DNA of 64,000 nt from assembly GCA_949358305.1 (NCBI GenBank), contig OX442318.1, positions 16,040,517-16,104,516 of the forward strand. Reading direction: 5' to 3'. Origin of the DNA: Strigamia acuminata (Eukaryota; Arthropoda; Chilopoda; Geophilomorpha; Linotaeniidae). How positions within the stretch are numbered: the stretch's first letter is position 1; the number at the start of each line of letters is the position of its first letter. The notes under the pieces were generated by a model. That model had not been told where the DNA came from and did not search any database. It saw nothing but the letters and a program-made list of their open reading frames with translations. This document shows, in pieces, positions 33,823 to 46,210 of the stretch. Made by a program: the position numbers and the translations under genes.

Positions 33823-36800
33823 TGTTGGTTAAACAACCACTCCATTCGCCTAATTTATCGACGTTTTTTCGCGAAATTCGCGAATTTGCGCCGATATTTT
33901 TATTTTCAGATTTTCGGCGGCCATTTTGTCTCGATTTTCGTCTCGCCTGCGACGCCGACGTTTTATCGACGTTCACAGACGACCAGGGTCGTCAATCACA
34001 CCATTATTTGTCTAATTTTCTCCGAAATTCCGCGGGATTCGCGAATTTCGAGAGAAATTCTTTCTTTTTGCAGATTTCACGTCGATTTTCGCTTCGCCAA
34101 CGTCGAAGCGACGTTTTTCAACGAGAAACGGATCGAATTCCGCTGTGTATACCCCGGCGTATGCACAGTATCGTCGATCTATTATTTTCCGGACGAAGAG
34201 CCTCGATTTATCGAGAAGAAATTCGGATTTTTCAATCCGAATTTGCGCTTTTTCCAGTTTTTCGAGAAAACTGCGCCGTGCCTTCATTTGCACGAGGATC
34301 GCAACCGCGATCGATTCACCTATTTCTCCTTCTGTCGAAATACTATTGTTAATTTTAACCTTCGGAAGCGAGTGCACCCGCAAAATCCGCACTTTGGGAG
34401 TGACTATACCTCGGATTCCGGCCGGACCAAACTCTTCCGGAAAATGTCCGGGGGAATGCTGAGAGTGCCGATAGACGACATTCGATTTTATGTCGTGGAT
34501 TTTTGTGCGGTTTGCGCCGTGTTTATTATTCGTACGAGATTTGGTATTTTCGCAGGGTTGTTGTCGCGCGAGATTCATCGGGGTAAAGCGAGTTCATCAA
34601 CGACCTCGCCGGTGAATGTTGCTAAAAATCTGTGCAAGTGTTGTCAAATATTGCCGTGATTCGATGGAATTTTTGTCAGACATTGGGAAATTTTTTTTGA
34701 CTTGTCCAACGCGCCAGTAAATCGAGCGTCCACACGCGCCCACATGCGTGAACAGTGCACTCGCCCTCCCGCCCCGTCGGCGTAGGCGCCGGCCGTCCCC
34801 CCTCTCTCTCTCTCTCTCTCTTCCGCCCGTCACCGAATTTTGTCAATATCTGATAAATTTCCACAGAATTGCAGCGACATTGTACGGGATATTTCTGCCC
34901 GATTTGACGGACTTATGTAAAACATTGCTGAAATTCCGTGGAAATTTATAAAATATTGACAAAGGTTGGTGACCGACCCACGGCGCGTTGCGGCGCGGTC
35001 GGAGCACGCGACCCGATCCCCCCCTCCCCCCGTCCCCAAAAAACCACGCCTCGAGGAACCCCGAAGTTCGGTTTCCGACCGGGTCGCCTCTTGATCCGAC
35101 CCGGGGCGCGTCACGGCGCGGTCGGAGGACGGCCCTCGCCCCCAAAAACCACACTCCGGGTCACGTGGTCTCGCACCCGACTCTCTCAGTTTTCCCGTTA
35201 CGGGATCATGACGGGCCGTTACGGGATCGTGACGGGACCGTCGGCGGCCCGTTAACGGCCCGTGCGGGCCGTTACGGGATCGTGACGGAACCGTCGGCGG
35301 CCCGTTAACGGCCCGTACGACCCCATGCGGGCCGTTGACGGGCCGTTAACGGGCCGTTAACGGGCCGTTAACGGGCCGTGACGGTGTAAATCGAAAAAAT
35401 CAACAACCGACAACACGTACATGAAAACGCGTACAACATTCATAGACATTAATCTCGAATCCTGTTTTTGGTTTTACGCCGTTAACGGGTCGTTAACGGC
35501 CCGTTAACGGCCCGCATGAGGTCGTACGGGCCGTCGGCGAGCCGAAGTCCGGGAACGAAGGCCGTTACGGGATCGTGACGGTCCCGTCGGCGGCCCGTTA
35601 ACGGCCCGTGCGGGCCGTTACGGGATCGTGACGGGACCGTCGGCGGCCCGTTAACGGCCCGTGCGGGTCGTTTTCGACCCGTTGCGGCCGTTTTCGACCC
35701 GTTGCGGCCCGTTTTCGACCCGTTACGGTCCTTGGCCGTAACGGGCCGAAAACGGGAAAACTGAAAAAGTCGAGTGCGAGACCACGTGACCCGGAGTGTG
35801 GTTTTTGGGGACGAGGGCCGTCCTCCGGCCGCGCCGCGGCGCGTCGTGGGTCGGGCGAGAAACGGCCCGGTCGGAAACCGAACCTCGGGGTTCCTCAAGG
35901 TGTGGTTTTTGGGACTGGGGGAGGGGAAAGAGACGTCCTCCGGCCGCGCCGCGACGCGCCGTGGGTCGGACAAGAGAGAGAAAGACAACCTGGTCGGGGG
36001 GAGGGAAGTGGGCCGTTCTCCGACCACGTTGCAACGCGTCGCGAGTCCACATTACTACGTGTATCTCAACAACCGTTCAACTTAAAGACTCGTACTTTGT
36101 TTAAAAAAAAAAGCCAACAGCCAGTTTAATTAAGGTGTCTACTTTGCCACGAGAAGAAGCGGTATGACACGATCGCACTCGCTCGTCGGATTCCGCGAAA
36201 CTCATCAACCCGGGGATTGCGCGCGGCAGCGCATAAAAAAACTCTTGACCCGAAAATAACGTGGGGTTGTATGAAAACCTGGATTTGGTATTTCGTAAAC
36301 ACACGCGCCGACGCATGGGGAATGTGGGAGTCCCTCCCCTGTGTTCCGAACGAGTCAATTTCGTCCCGAAAATATCCCGAAATTGCCGATATATGCATTT
36401 CGAGCCAGAAATATTGATCTTTATTTAAATGTTGATTGTTTAGCATTTTTTTTTACATTTCACCAATTTTCCTTATGTCCTGCCTTCCTCGCTCATTTAA
36501 CACCAAAATGGCCTGCATTGAGGATTATTCCCATAATCCTTTTCGCACGTATGGAGCGCAAACAGTCGCAATAAATGAATTCAGCGGAATTCGACCTTGA
36601 GTTTGCGACGCCATCTTGAATACGAGTAAAGCACAGAATGGTGTCAATCATTCGAATTGATTAAAAATACAGACAAATCGATTAAAAACCAGCAAAAAAC
36701 TAAATCGACAAAATCATTTAAAAATCAACAGATATCCATTTTGTTTGTTTTTGAACAAATTAAGAACTTTGAAAACACACCACAATTTTAAAAAGTAAAC

Positions 36801-37259
36801 ACTGGGGTCAAATAGGCGCCGAGACTCGTTTAAACGGGTGTGTGATGTGTGTCGCGGAGGCGGTGTGCGCGTTCGTGCGCAATATCGCGTGTAATGCGCA
36901 CGTCTGAGTGAGCACGAGAAAAATGGTGCACGCTGGCGGTTTACCGATGTGTCGAAGTCGGCGTACGAGCGCGACTCGCGTCGTACGTCTCAGAAAACAT
37001 AAATACGGTGGTTTGGTGTTTATATCTAACGCACCAAACATGAACCAACTAGCAAATATACAAAACTAACAGTTATTTTAATAAAACAAGGTAACTTACA
37101 TAGTTGAAACCAAAAAGGAATTTAAAGGTGACAAAAGACATTGCCGTCGCCATGTGCGCGCTCGCTTATGTCAAACTGGGAAAATTAATAAACGTCCCGG
37201 CAGCACGATAGGCTTTTTAAACGCACATTTCATTTTCACGTGAACAAAACATGACGTTT

Positions 37260-37402
37260 AGTACTGCTCCAACATCTCCCCAACAACACCGACCGTTCCC
37301 TTTCTGACCGACAGCACCCCGTTGAAATCCGGGCTGATTCCCGCCTTGGAGATGACCACCGAAGGCGAGAACCAAGACGCGGTCGTGGCAAAGGATATGC
37401 CC
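37260..37402. other. Possible captured coding fragment, second copy
   Basis: Same sequence and open frames as 14888-15030. Its preservation is expected from the recent duplication and is not independent evidence for coding. Confidence 0.2.
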
Positions 37403-37607
37403 GAAACCCCGACCTTCTTTGTAGACAAGGAGTTGGACGCCGATGAGCGTTGGACGCGGGCACCGTCCACGCACGCCCGTGCACGCGCGATGTACTTTTT
37501 GCAATATCTGACAAAACTTGCCCGACGCTTAAGAAAGAACCGCGCATGAATCGAGCAAAATTCCCACATAATTTGTATAAAAAGCGGTCCAACTCATAAA
37601 TTGAAGC

Positions 37608-37937
37608 TCTCGTGCAGCGCAGTGAATTCAAACAATGGCGACAGAGAAATTAAAAACAAGTCTAATTTATTCGACATAGGAACACTGGTGTACAATAGAA
37701 AATGCGTGTGTGGTGCAACAATTGAAATTGCACGCGCTCAAAACAATTAGCAAAATAAAATCATACAAAACATCGAGACTGACGAGAGAGACGAGAGTCC
37801 ACGCGATATACTCGCGTGGGCGCGTGTTGAACGTGCGCACGACGCGCAAGAACCGCACAAACTGAGTCGAGGAACCACTAAAATTAAACACATGTCCGAT
37901 GCAAAAACAATTATCAATAAATACATCATTATCGTTG
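37608..37937 (-). repeat. Dispersed ~330-bp repeat, second duplicated copy
   Basis: Copy of 15236-15565 inside duplication copy B. Confidence 0.6.
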
Positions 37938-38499
37938 CTGTTTGCAAGGAAATTGCCAAAAGTCGGTGACTGGCGGCGGGGCGAGTCCCGGGCGGAGGGG
38001 CGAGCATTGGCGGCCGAGAGGGAGAGAGAGGACGGCCGGGGCTCCCGCCGACGGTCGTAGGGGCGAGCCTTGGCGGGTTGGACGTGCGCATCGTCCACGC
38101 ACGTGGGCGCGTGATTTACTGGCGCGTTGGACGAGTTCTAAAAAAATTCTCCAAAATCTGACAAAACTGGCAACGATTTTTGATAAATTTCCACGGAATT
38201 TCAGCAATATTTTGCGAGACATTTCTGCCCGATTGGACGGGCTTCTGTAAAACAGTGTTCTTAAAATCTGTGGAAATCAATTAAATGTCGTTAAAAATCG
38301 TTGCAAGTTTTGTCAGATTTTGGAGAATTTTTTTAAAACTCGTCCAACGCGCCAGTAAATCGAGCTCCCACACGCGCCCACATGCACGTCCAATCCGCAT
38401 GGGCACTGTCACATCGGACGTTTGTTGCGTGCAAAACTTGCACCGACTTTTGGCCATTTTTGGTTAAACTTCCGCACAATTTCTGCCCGATTGGACACT

Positions 38500-41400
38500 G
38501 AGGTTCGGTTTCCGACCGGGTCGTTTCTTGTCCGACCCGCGGCGCGTCGCGGCGCGGCCGGAGGACGGCCCTCGTCCCCAAAAACCACACTCCGAGTCAC
38601 GTGGTCTCGCACTCGACTCTTTCAGTTTTCCCGTTTTCGGGTCGCACGGCCAACAGGCCGTGACGGGCCGTAGCGGGTCGAAAACGGGCCGTTAACGGCC
38701 CGTTGACGGCCCGTTAACGGCCCGTTGACGGCCCGTTAGCGGCCCGCATGAGGTCGCACGGGCCGTCGGCGAGCCGAAGTCCGGGAACGAAGGCCGTTAC
38801 GGGACCGTGACGGGACCGTCGGCGGCCCGTTAACGGCCCGTGCGGGCCGTTACGGGATCGTGACGGGACCGTCGGCGGCCCGTTAACGGCCCGTACGACC
38901 CCATGCGGGCCGTTGACGGGCCGTTAACGGGCCGTTAACGGGCCGTTACGGCGTGAATCGAAAAAATCAACAACCGACAACACGTACATGAAAACGCGTA
39001 CAACATTCATAGACATTAATCTCGAATCCTGTTTTCGGTTTTGCCCCGTTAACGGGCCGTTAACGGGCCGTTAACGGGCCGTTAACGGCCCGTGCGGGCC
39101 GTTGCGGGATCGTGACGGGACCGTCGACGGCCCGTTAACGGCCCGTGCGGGCCGTTGCGGGATCGTGACGGGACCGTCAGCGGCCCGTTAACGGCCCGTG
39201 CGGGCCGTTGCGGGATCGTGACGGGATCGTCGACGGCCCGTTAACGGCCCGTGCGGGCCGTTGCGGGATCGTGACGGGACCGTCAGCGGCCCGTTAACGG
39301 CCCGTGCGGGCCGTTGCGGGATCGTGACGGGATCGTCGACGGCCCGTTAACGGCCCGTGCGGGCCGTTGCGGGCCGTTGACGGGCCGTTGACGGGCCGTT
39401 AACGGGCCGTTAACGGGCCGTTACGGCGTGAATCGAAAAAATCAACAACCGACAACACGTACATGAAAACGCGTACAACATTCATAGACATTAATCTCGA
39501 ATCCTGTTTTTGGTTTTACGCCGTTAACGGGCCGTTAACGGGCCGTTAACGGCCCGTTAACGGCCCGCGTGAGGTCGTACGGGCCGTCGGCGAGCCGAAG
39601 TCCGGGAACGAAGGCCGTGACGGGATCGTGACGGGACCGTCAGCGGCCCGTTAACGGCCCGTGCGGGCCGTTGCGGGATCGTGACGGGATCGTCGACGGC
39701 CCGTTAACGGCCCGTGCGGGCCGTTGCGGGCCGTTGACGGGCCGTTGACGGGCCGTTAACGGGCCGTTGACGGGCCGTTAACGGGCCGTTAACGGGCCGT
39801 TACGGCGTAAATCGAAAAAATCAACAACCGACAACACGTACGTGAAAACGCGTACAACATTCATAGACATTAATCTCGAATCCTGTTTTCGGTTTTGCCC
39901 CGTTAACGGGCCGTTAACGGGCCGTTAACGGGCCGTTAACGGCCCGTGCGGGCCGTTGCGGGATCGTGACGGGACCGTCGACGGCCCGTTAACGGCCCGT
40001 GCGGGCCGTTGCGGGCCGTTGACGGGCCGTTGACGGGCCGTTAACGGGCCGTTAACGGGCCGTTACGGCGTGAATCGAAAAAATCAACAACCGACAACAC
40101 GTACATGAAAACGCGTACAACATTCATAGACATTAATCTCGAATCCTGTTTTTGGTTTTACGCCGTTAACGGGCCGTTAACGGGCCGTTAACGGCCCGTT
40201 AACGGCCCGCGTGAGGTCGTACGGGCCGTCGGCGAGCCGAAGTCCGGGAACGAAGGCCGTGACGGGATCGTGACGGGACCGTCAGCGGCCCGTTAACGGC
40301 CCGTGCGGGCCGTTGCGGGATCGTGACGGGATCGTCGACGGCCCGTTAACGGCCCGTGCGGGCCGTTGCGGGCCGTTGACGGGCCGTTGACGGGCCGTTA
40401 ACGGGCCGTTAACGGGCCGTTACGGCGTAAATCGAAAAAATCAACAACCGACAACACGTACGTGAAAACGCGTACAACATTCATAGACATTAATCTCGAA
40501 TCCTGTTTTCGGTTTTGCCCCGTTAACGGGCCGTTAACGGGCCGTTAACGGGCCGTTAACGGCCCGTGCGGGCCGTTGCGGGATCGTGACGGGACCGTCG
40601 ACGGCCCGTTAACGGCCCGTGCGGGCCGTTGCGGGCCGTTGACGGGCCGTTGACGGGCCGTTAACGGGCCGTTAACGGGCCGTTACGGCGTGAATCGAAA
40701 AAATCAACAACCGACAACACGTACATGAAAACGCGTACAACATTCATAGACATTAATCTCGAATCCTGTTTTTGGTTTTACGCCGTTAACGGGCCGTTAA
40801 CGGGCCGTTAACGGCCCGTTAACGGCCCGCGTGAGGTCGTACGGGCCGTCGGCGAGCCGAAGTCCGGGAACGAAGGCCGTGACGGGATCGTGACGGGACC
40901 GTCAGCGGCCCGTTAACGGCCCGTGCGGGCCGTTGCGGGATCGTGACGGGATCGTCGACGGCCCGTTAACGGCCCGTGCGGGCCGTTGCGGGCCGTTGAC
41001 GGGCCGTTGACGGGCCGTTAACGGGCCGTTAACGGGCCGTTACGGCGTAAATCGAAAAAATCAACAACCGACAACACGTACGTGAAAACGCGTACAACAT
41101 TCATAGACATTAATCTCGAATCCTGTTTTTGGTTTTACGCCGTTAACGGGCCGTTAACGGCCCGCATGAGGTCGTACGGGCCGTTACGGGATCGTGACGG
41201 GACCGTCGGCGGCCCGTTAACGGCCCGTGCGAGCCGTTACGGGATCGTGACGGGACCGTCGGCGGCCCGTTAACGGCCCGTGCGAGCCGTTACGGGATCG
41301 TGACGGGACCGTCGGCGGCCCGTTAACGGCCCGTGCGAGCCGTTACGGGATCGTGACGGGACCGTCGGCGGCCCGTTAACGGCCCGTGCGGGCCGTTTTC

Positions 41401-41585
41401 GACCCGTTGCGGCCGTTTTCGACCCGTTGCGGCCCGTTTTCGACCCGTTACGGTCCTTGGCCGTAACGGGCCGAAAACGGGAAAACTGAAAAAGTCGAGT
41501 GCGAGACCACGTGACCCGGAGTGTGGTTTTTGGGGACGAGGGCCGTCCTCCGACCGCGCCGTGACGCGCCGCGGGTCGGTCACCA
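38500..41585. repeat. Expanded foldback-like GC block with 620-bp tandem units
   Basis: The block has the same inverted outer arms as the others (left 38500-38640, right 41480-41585), but the interior is about three times longer. The AT-rich box occurs seven times: 38955, 39430, 39809, 40072, 40429, 40692 and 41049. Boxes 39809, 40429 and 41049, and boxes 40072 and 40692, are spaced 620 bp; 39430 to 40072 is 642 bp because of one 22-bp insert. The 53-bp repeats here have diverged forms (gtcgacgg, gtcagcgg, ttgcgggatc) not seen in the other blocks. Confidence 0.85.
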
Positions 41586-42640
41586 ACTTTTGTCAATTTT
41601 TGACAGATTTTCACGGAATTTCAGCAACATTTTACGAGACATTTCTGCCCGATTGGACGGACTTGTTTAAAACATTGCTGAAATTCTGTGTTAATTTATC
41701 AAAAATTGCAAAAATTCGGTGCGAATTTTGTCAGAAATTGGGAAAATTTTTTTAAAACTAGTCCAACGCGCCGATAAATCGAGCGCCCACACGCGCCCAC
41801 GTGCTTGGACAGTGCTGGGCGCGTCCAACCCGCGTGGACACTGTCAAGTCGGGCATTTTCGGGCACAGTTTGATGCGAGCAAATCTCGCAAAACTTGCAC
41901 CGAATTGTGGCAACATTTGATAGATTTCCACCGAATTTTAGCAATGTTTTACAAAAACCTGTGGAAATGTATCCAATCGGGCAGAAATGTCTCGCAAAAT
42001 ATTGCTGAAATTACTTGGAAATTTATCACAAATTGTCAAAAGTCGGTGCAATTTTTTTGGACGCATCAAACCGTGTGCCCCGAGAGTCCACGAGTGTGCC
42101 CGACCTGACAGTGTCCACGCGGGGCGCACTGTCCACGCACGTGGGCGCGTGATTTACTGGCGCGTTGGACGAGTTCTAAAAAAATTCTCCAAAATCTGAC
42201 AAAACTTGCAACGATTTTTAACGACATTTAATAAATTTACACAGATTTTAAGCAATGTTTTACAGAAGCCCCATCCAAAAGGGCAGAAATATCCCGTATA
42301 ATGTTGCTGCAATTCTGTAGAAATTTATCAGATATTGACAAAATTCGGTGACGGGCGGAAGGGCGATTCCCGAGCGGAAGAGAGAGAGAGAGAGAGAGGG
42401 CGGACGGCCGGCGCCTACGCCGACGGGGCGAGAGGGCGAGTGCACTGTTCACGCATGTGGGCACGTGTGGGCGCTCGATTTACCGGCGCGTTGGACGAGT
42501 TAAACAAAATTTTCCCAATATTTTGCATAACTTGCACCGATTTTTAAGAACATTTGACTGATTTCCACAGATTTTAAGCGATGTTTTACACGTCCAACCC
42601 GCGTGGACATTGTCAGATCGGGCGGTTTCGGGCACAGTTT
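41586..42640. repeat. Diverged satellite monomers
   Basis: Monomer motifs are present in both orientations (for example 42350-42480 is reversed relative to 12330-12460), with clear sequence divergence from the homogenised arrays. These look like older copies outside the zone of homogenisation. Confidence 0.8.
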
Positions 42641-43040
42641 TATTGTTAATTGTTTTTGCATTAGACATGTGTTTAATTCGTTTTGTCTTTTTAGTGGTTC
42701 CTTGACTCGGTGTGTACGGTTCTTGCGCGTCGTGCCCACGTTTAACACGTGGCCACACGAGTACATCGCGCACGCACATGCGTGGACTCTCGTCGACGAT
42801 CGTGTGATTCTAGTTACGTCAGTCTCGATGTTTTATATGATTTTATTTTGCTAATTGTTTTGAGCGCGTGCAATTTCAATTGTTGCACTCCCGCATTTTC
42901 TATTGTAGACTAGTATCTGGACAATTTAGTTCGTGTTCTTGAGTCGAATAAATTAGACGTGTTTTTAATTTTTCTGTCGCCATTTTTTGAATTCACTAGC
43001 GCTCTTCAGATGATTCGTTGCGCTGCATGAGAGCTTTAAT
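42640..43040 (+). repeat. Dispersed repeat, diverged copy in plus orientation
   Basis: Reverse-complement homologue of 15236-15565. It holds gtcgaataaattagac (AATAAA) near 42946 and ends in satellite on both sides. No long open frame is seen. Confidence 0.65.
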
Positions 43041-44713
43041 TGATGAGTTGGAGGCCAGTAAATCGCGCGCCCACATGCGCACGTCCAACCCGCGTGGACA
43101 CTGTCAGATCGGGCACACGCGTGGACTCTCGGGGCACAGTTTGATGCGTGCAAAAGTTGCACCGACTTGTGGGAATTTTTTAACAAATTTCCACAGAATT
43201 TCAGCGACATTTTACGAGACATTTCTGCCCGATGGGACGGACTTCTGTAAAACATTGCTTAAAATCCATGGAAATTTATCACATATTGACAAAATTCGGT
43301 GCAAGTTTTGTCAGAAATTAGGAAAAAACTTTTTTCAAAACTCGTCCAACGCGCCGGTAAATTGAGCGCCCACGTGCGTCGACAGTGGGCGCTTCAAAAC
43401 CGCGTGGACACTGTCAGATCTCGGCACAGTTTGATGCGCCCAAATCTAGCAATACTTGCACCGACTTTTGGCAATTTGTGACAAATTTTCACAGAATTTC
43501 GGCAACATTTTACGACACATTTCTGCCCGGTTGGACACATTTCCACAGGTTTTTTGTAAAACGTTGCTAAAATTCCGTTGAATTTCATCAAAAATTGTGT
43601 CAAAAGTCGGTGACGGGCGGAGGGGCGAGCTCCGGGCGCCCGAGAGAGAGAGAGAAAGAGAGAGAGAGGGGACGGCCGGGGCTCCCGCCGACGGGCGGAG
43701 GGGCGAGCCTTGGCGGGTTGGGCGTGCACTATCTAGGCATGTGGGCGCTCGATTTACCGGCACGTTGGACAAGTTTTGAAAATTTTTTTTTTCCTAATTT
43801 TTGACAAAATTAGCACCGAATTTTGCCAATATTTGATAAATTTCCACGGAATTTTATCAATGTTTTACAAAAAACCCCTGGAAATGTGTCCAATCGAGCA
43901 GAAATGTCTCGTAAAATATCGCTGAAATTTGTCTAAAATTGACAAAAAATCGGTGCAAGTTTTGCTAGATATTTGCCCGGATCAAACTGTGCCCGAAACC
44001 GCCCGATCTGACAGTGTGCACGCGGGCTGGACGTGCCCACTGTCCCCGCATGTGCACTCGCCGGCGCGTTGGACGAGTTTAAGAAGATTTTATCAATTTC
44101 TGACAAAACTTGCATCGATTTTTTGTCAATTTTTGATAAATTTCCCCAGAATTTTAGCAATAAAACCTTTGAAAATGTATCCAAAAGAGCAGAAATGTCC
44201 TGTAAAATATTGCTGAAAATCTGTTGAAGTTCATCAAATATTGACAAAAATCTGTGACGAGCGGAGGGGCGATCCTTTGGCGGCCGAAAGAGAGAGGGGG
44301 GACGGTCGGGGCTCCCGCCGACGGGCGGAGGGGCGAGCCTTGGCGGCCGAGAGAGAGAGAGAGAGAGGACGGCCGGGGCTCCCGCCGGCTCACTGTCCAC
44401 GCATGGGCGCGCTCGATTTACTGGCGCGTTGGACGAATTTTAAATTTTTTGTTTCCTATTTCTGACAAAATTTGCACAGACTTTTGTCAATTTTTGACAA
44501 ATTTTCACGGAATTTCAGCAATGGGACGGACTTATGTAAAACATCGCTTAAAATCTGGAAATCTGTCAAATCTTCTTTAAATTTATGCAAGATATTGGGA
44601 AATTTTGGTTTAACTCGTCCAACGGGCCGGTAAATCGAGCGCCCACACGCGCCCACATGCACGTCCAACCCGCATGGGCACTGTCACATCGGACGTTTGT
44701 TGCGTGCAAAACT
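43041..44713. repeat. Satellite monomers, array 8
   Basis: Homogenised monomers resume near 43205. The landmark is at 43597, and the g variant at 44228 links this unit to those at 19158 and 21846. The array is interrupted at 44713 by copia element 2. Confidence 0.9.
44709..44713. repeat. Target-site duplication of copia element 2, left
   Basis: aaact, repeated at 53859-53863. Joining the two flanks restores the monomer string gcaaaacttgcaccg. Confidence 0.95.
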
Positions 44714-45014
44714 TATTGGTTTTGCAGTGAATTCTTTCGCCATTTGTGTTTTGGGTGTGCATGCCACTTCTAGATATCCGTAGATGGATATGAGTGTTTT
44801 ATTTATTCTTTTGTAAAGAACAAGTTCATATCAAACAATATGGATTTGTTCTCCTTTTATTGTGTATTCGTTTTCGAGACTATCTAGCCTCGAACCATCA
44901 CTGATGTTACGTTTTCCGAGAATTAAACATGGCGGTCACGCTTGGTGCTTACCGCACAGTTCAAATCCGGCGTCGTTAATGGATTCGACACACCACTCGT
45001 TTCAGGAAACAATA
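44714..45014 (+). repeat. 5' LTR of copia element 2
   Basis: 301 bp with inverted ends TATTG...CAATA instead of the common TG...CA. It appears identical to 53558-53858. The exact ends are fixed by the TSD and by the primer site. Confidence 0.93.
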
Positions 45015-45016
45015 CA

Positions 45017-45035
45017 TGGTAGCAGAGGGTGGTTT
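45017..45035 (+). other. Primer-binding site of copia element 2
   Basis: tggtagcagagggtggttt, two bases after the LTR, is complementary to the 3' end of initiator tRNA-Met with one mismatch. Confidence 0.88.
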
Positions 45036-46210
45036 GCATCGTTAGCAACCATCTCGGGACGATAAGCGGACTTCCAGAGCGGTAACGACCATCGGACGTT
45101 CGCCGACACCGTCATTTTCGTCGCAAAGACGTATCGACGATTTTCGCGAAGTGCGAGCGATTGGGAAGTGTGTGCGGACAATTAGGACGTGATTTTTGGA
45201 CAGAACAGTGTAGGAAACGTTTATTTTCGTGAGAAATTAGTTGTGTGCCAGTATAACGAAGATTAGCTTCGGTGGCAGCCATTTTTCTTTGCCTGGACTT
45301 CGCCGTGTACAACAGTGAAGCCAGCCAGCGTGTTTTCGAGTCGAAACACGCTTGTATTTTGTGAATTCGTGCAAACGACGTGTGAAACGAGTGTAGATTA
45401 CCTAGAGACGGTAGGAACATTATTTATTGTCGAAATATTAATTTTTTCGTTGTTTTTCCGTCATGGCGAGCGGTGCAGCCCAATCCAAGATGGCGCCGTC
45501 CATGCGGTTGGAGTAAAAACGAACGAGGAACGTTCGCAACGAGTTTTTGGATTATATCCACGTCGGAATTCGCCGATTGGACGATTTTCGAGGTTGCGAC
45601 GAACGTCTAGACAGCGTTTGGAAGTTTTTGACGAACATTTCGACGTTTTGAAGTCGTGTTTTCGTGCGACGAGCGCGAACACGCATTTTGACCGCGGATT
45701 AGCCCGGGACGGGTATCTGCGCGACGTTGGACAGGTTAAGTCTTGTGCCAGGTGCACAAGTGAATTCCAGCGATTTTCGACGGTTTGGAACAACGTTTTG
45801 ACGACATCTCCGCGGGATTTGCGACGCAAATATCCCGCAAACAAGAATACAACGTGCCAACATTTTTTTTTGTTTTGTGCGTTCTGGGTTGTCGTGAAAC
45901 TTTGTATAATATTAAGTTTTTGTTTTGGGGACCTTTTGTTTGTTTGGCACCCTTTAGGCATTCGCCTAGTGTCATCCTATTCTTGGCCAGGCTTGCTCGA
46001 AGCAAGGGGGCGATCCCGCGACCCCAGGTGTGTCGGACGGAAGCCCTTGTAGCGACTGGTCAAGGTAGTTGTGCTCACTTATTGAGCTGCACCCCGGGAA
46101 GAATTGTATTATTTTCGCCTATTATTTTGGGGAATTATTTATTTGAAAGTGTGTTTGTGTTTAGTGCATCGAATAGTGATCTTTGGGTGATAATTTGTGA
46201 AATTTTGGAA
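45036..46210 (+). other. 5' leader of copia element 2
   Basis: About 1.2 kb with short open frames but no recognised domain. A poly-T run at 45863-45871 has nine Ts; element 3 has eight. The open frames across it are therefore not kept between copies, which argues against coding. It probably contains packaging and splice signals that cannot be seen by eye. Confidence 0.6.

Larger units (their letters stand above)
33269..34358 (+). mobile_element. Truncated copia-type element: 5' LTR, primer site and leader only
   Basis: The fragment begins with an LTR at the satellite break, followed by a tRNA-iMet primer site and about 540 bp of leader. All coding sequence and the 3' LTR are missing; at 34359 it joins duplication copy B. 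The frame across 33733-34659 crosses that junction and has no domain I recognise. The family differs in sequence from the other elements here. Confidence 0.82.
34359..38936. repeat. Segmental duplication, copy B
   Basis: Near-identical to 11987-16539 (offset 22372), with one extra 24-bp palindromic unit near 38710. It contains the same parts in the same order: reversed monomer (34642-34972), long-arm GC block (34972-36042, box 35388-35477), low-copy stretch (36062-37607), dispersed repeat (37608-37937) and monomers (37942-38500). Confidence 0.88.

Noticed and set aside
33733-34659. 308-codon open frame after the truncated LTR
   Set aside because: It starts inside the LTR, crosses the primer site and the duplication junction at 34359, and shows no Gag motif.
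45315-46052. 245-codon frame in the copia 2 leader
   Set aside because: A one-base change in a poly-T run between elements 2 and 3 alters the reading frames of the leader, so it is not conserved as coding.
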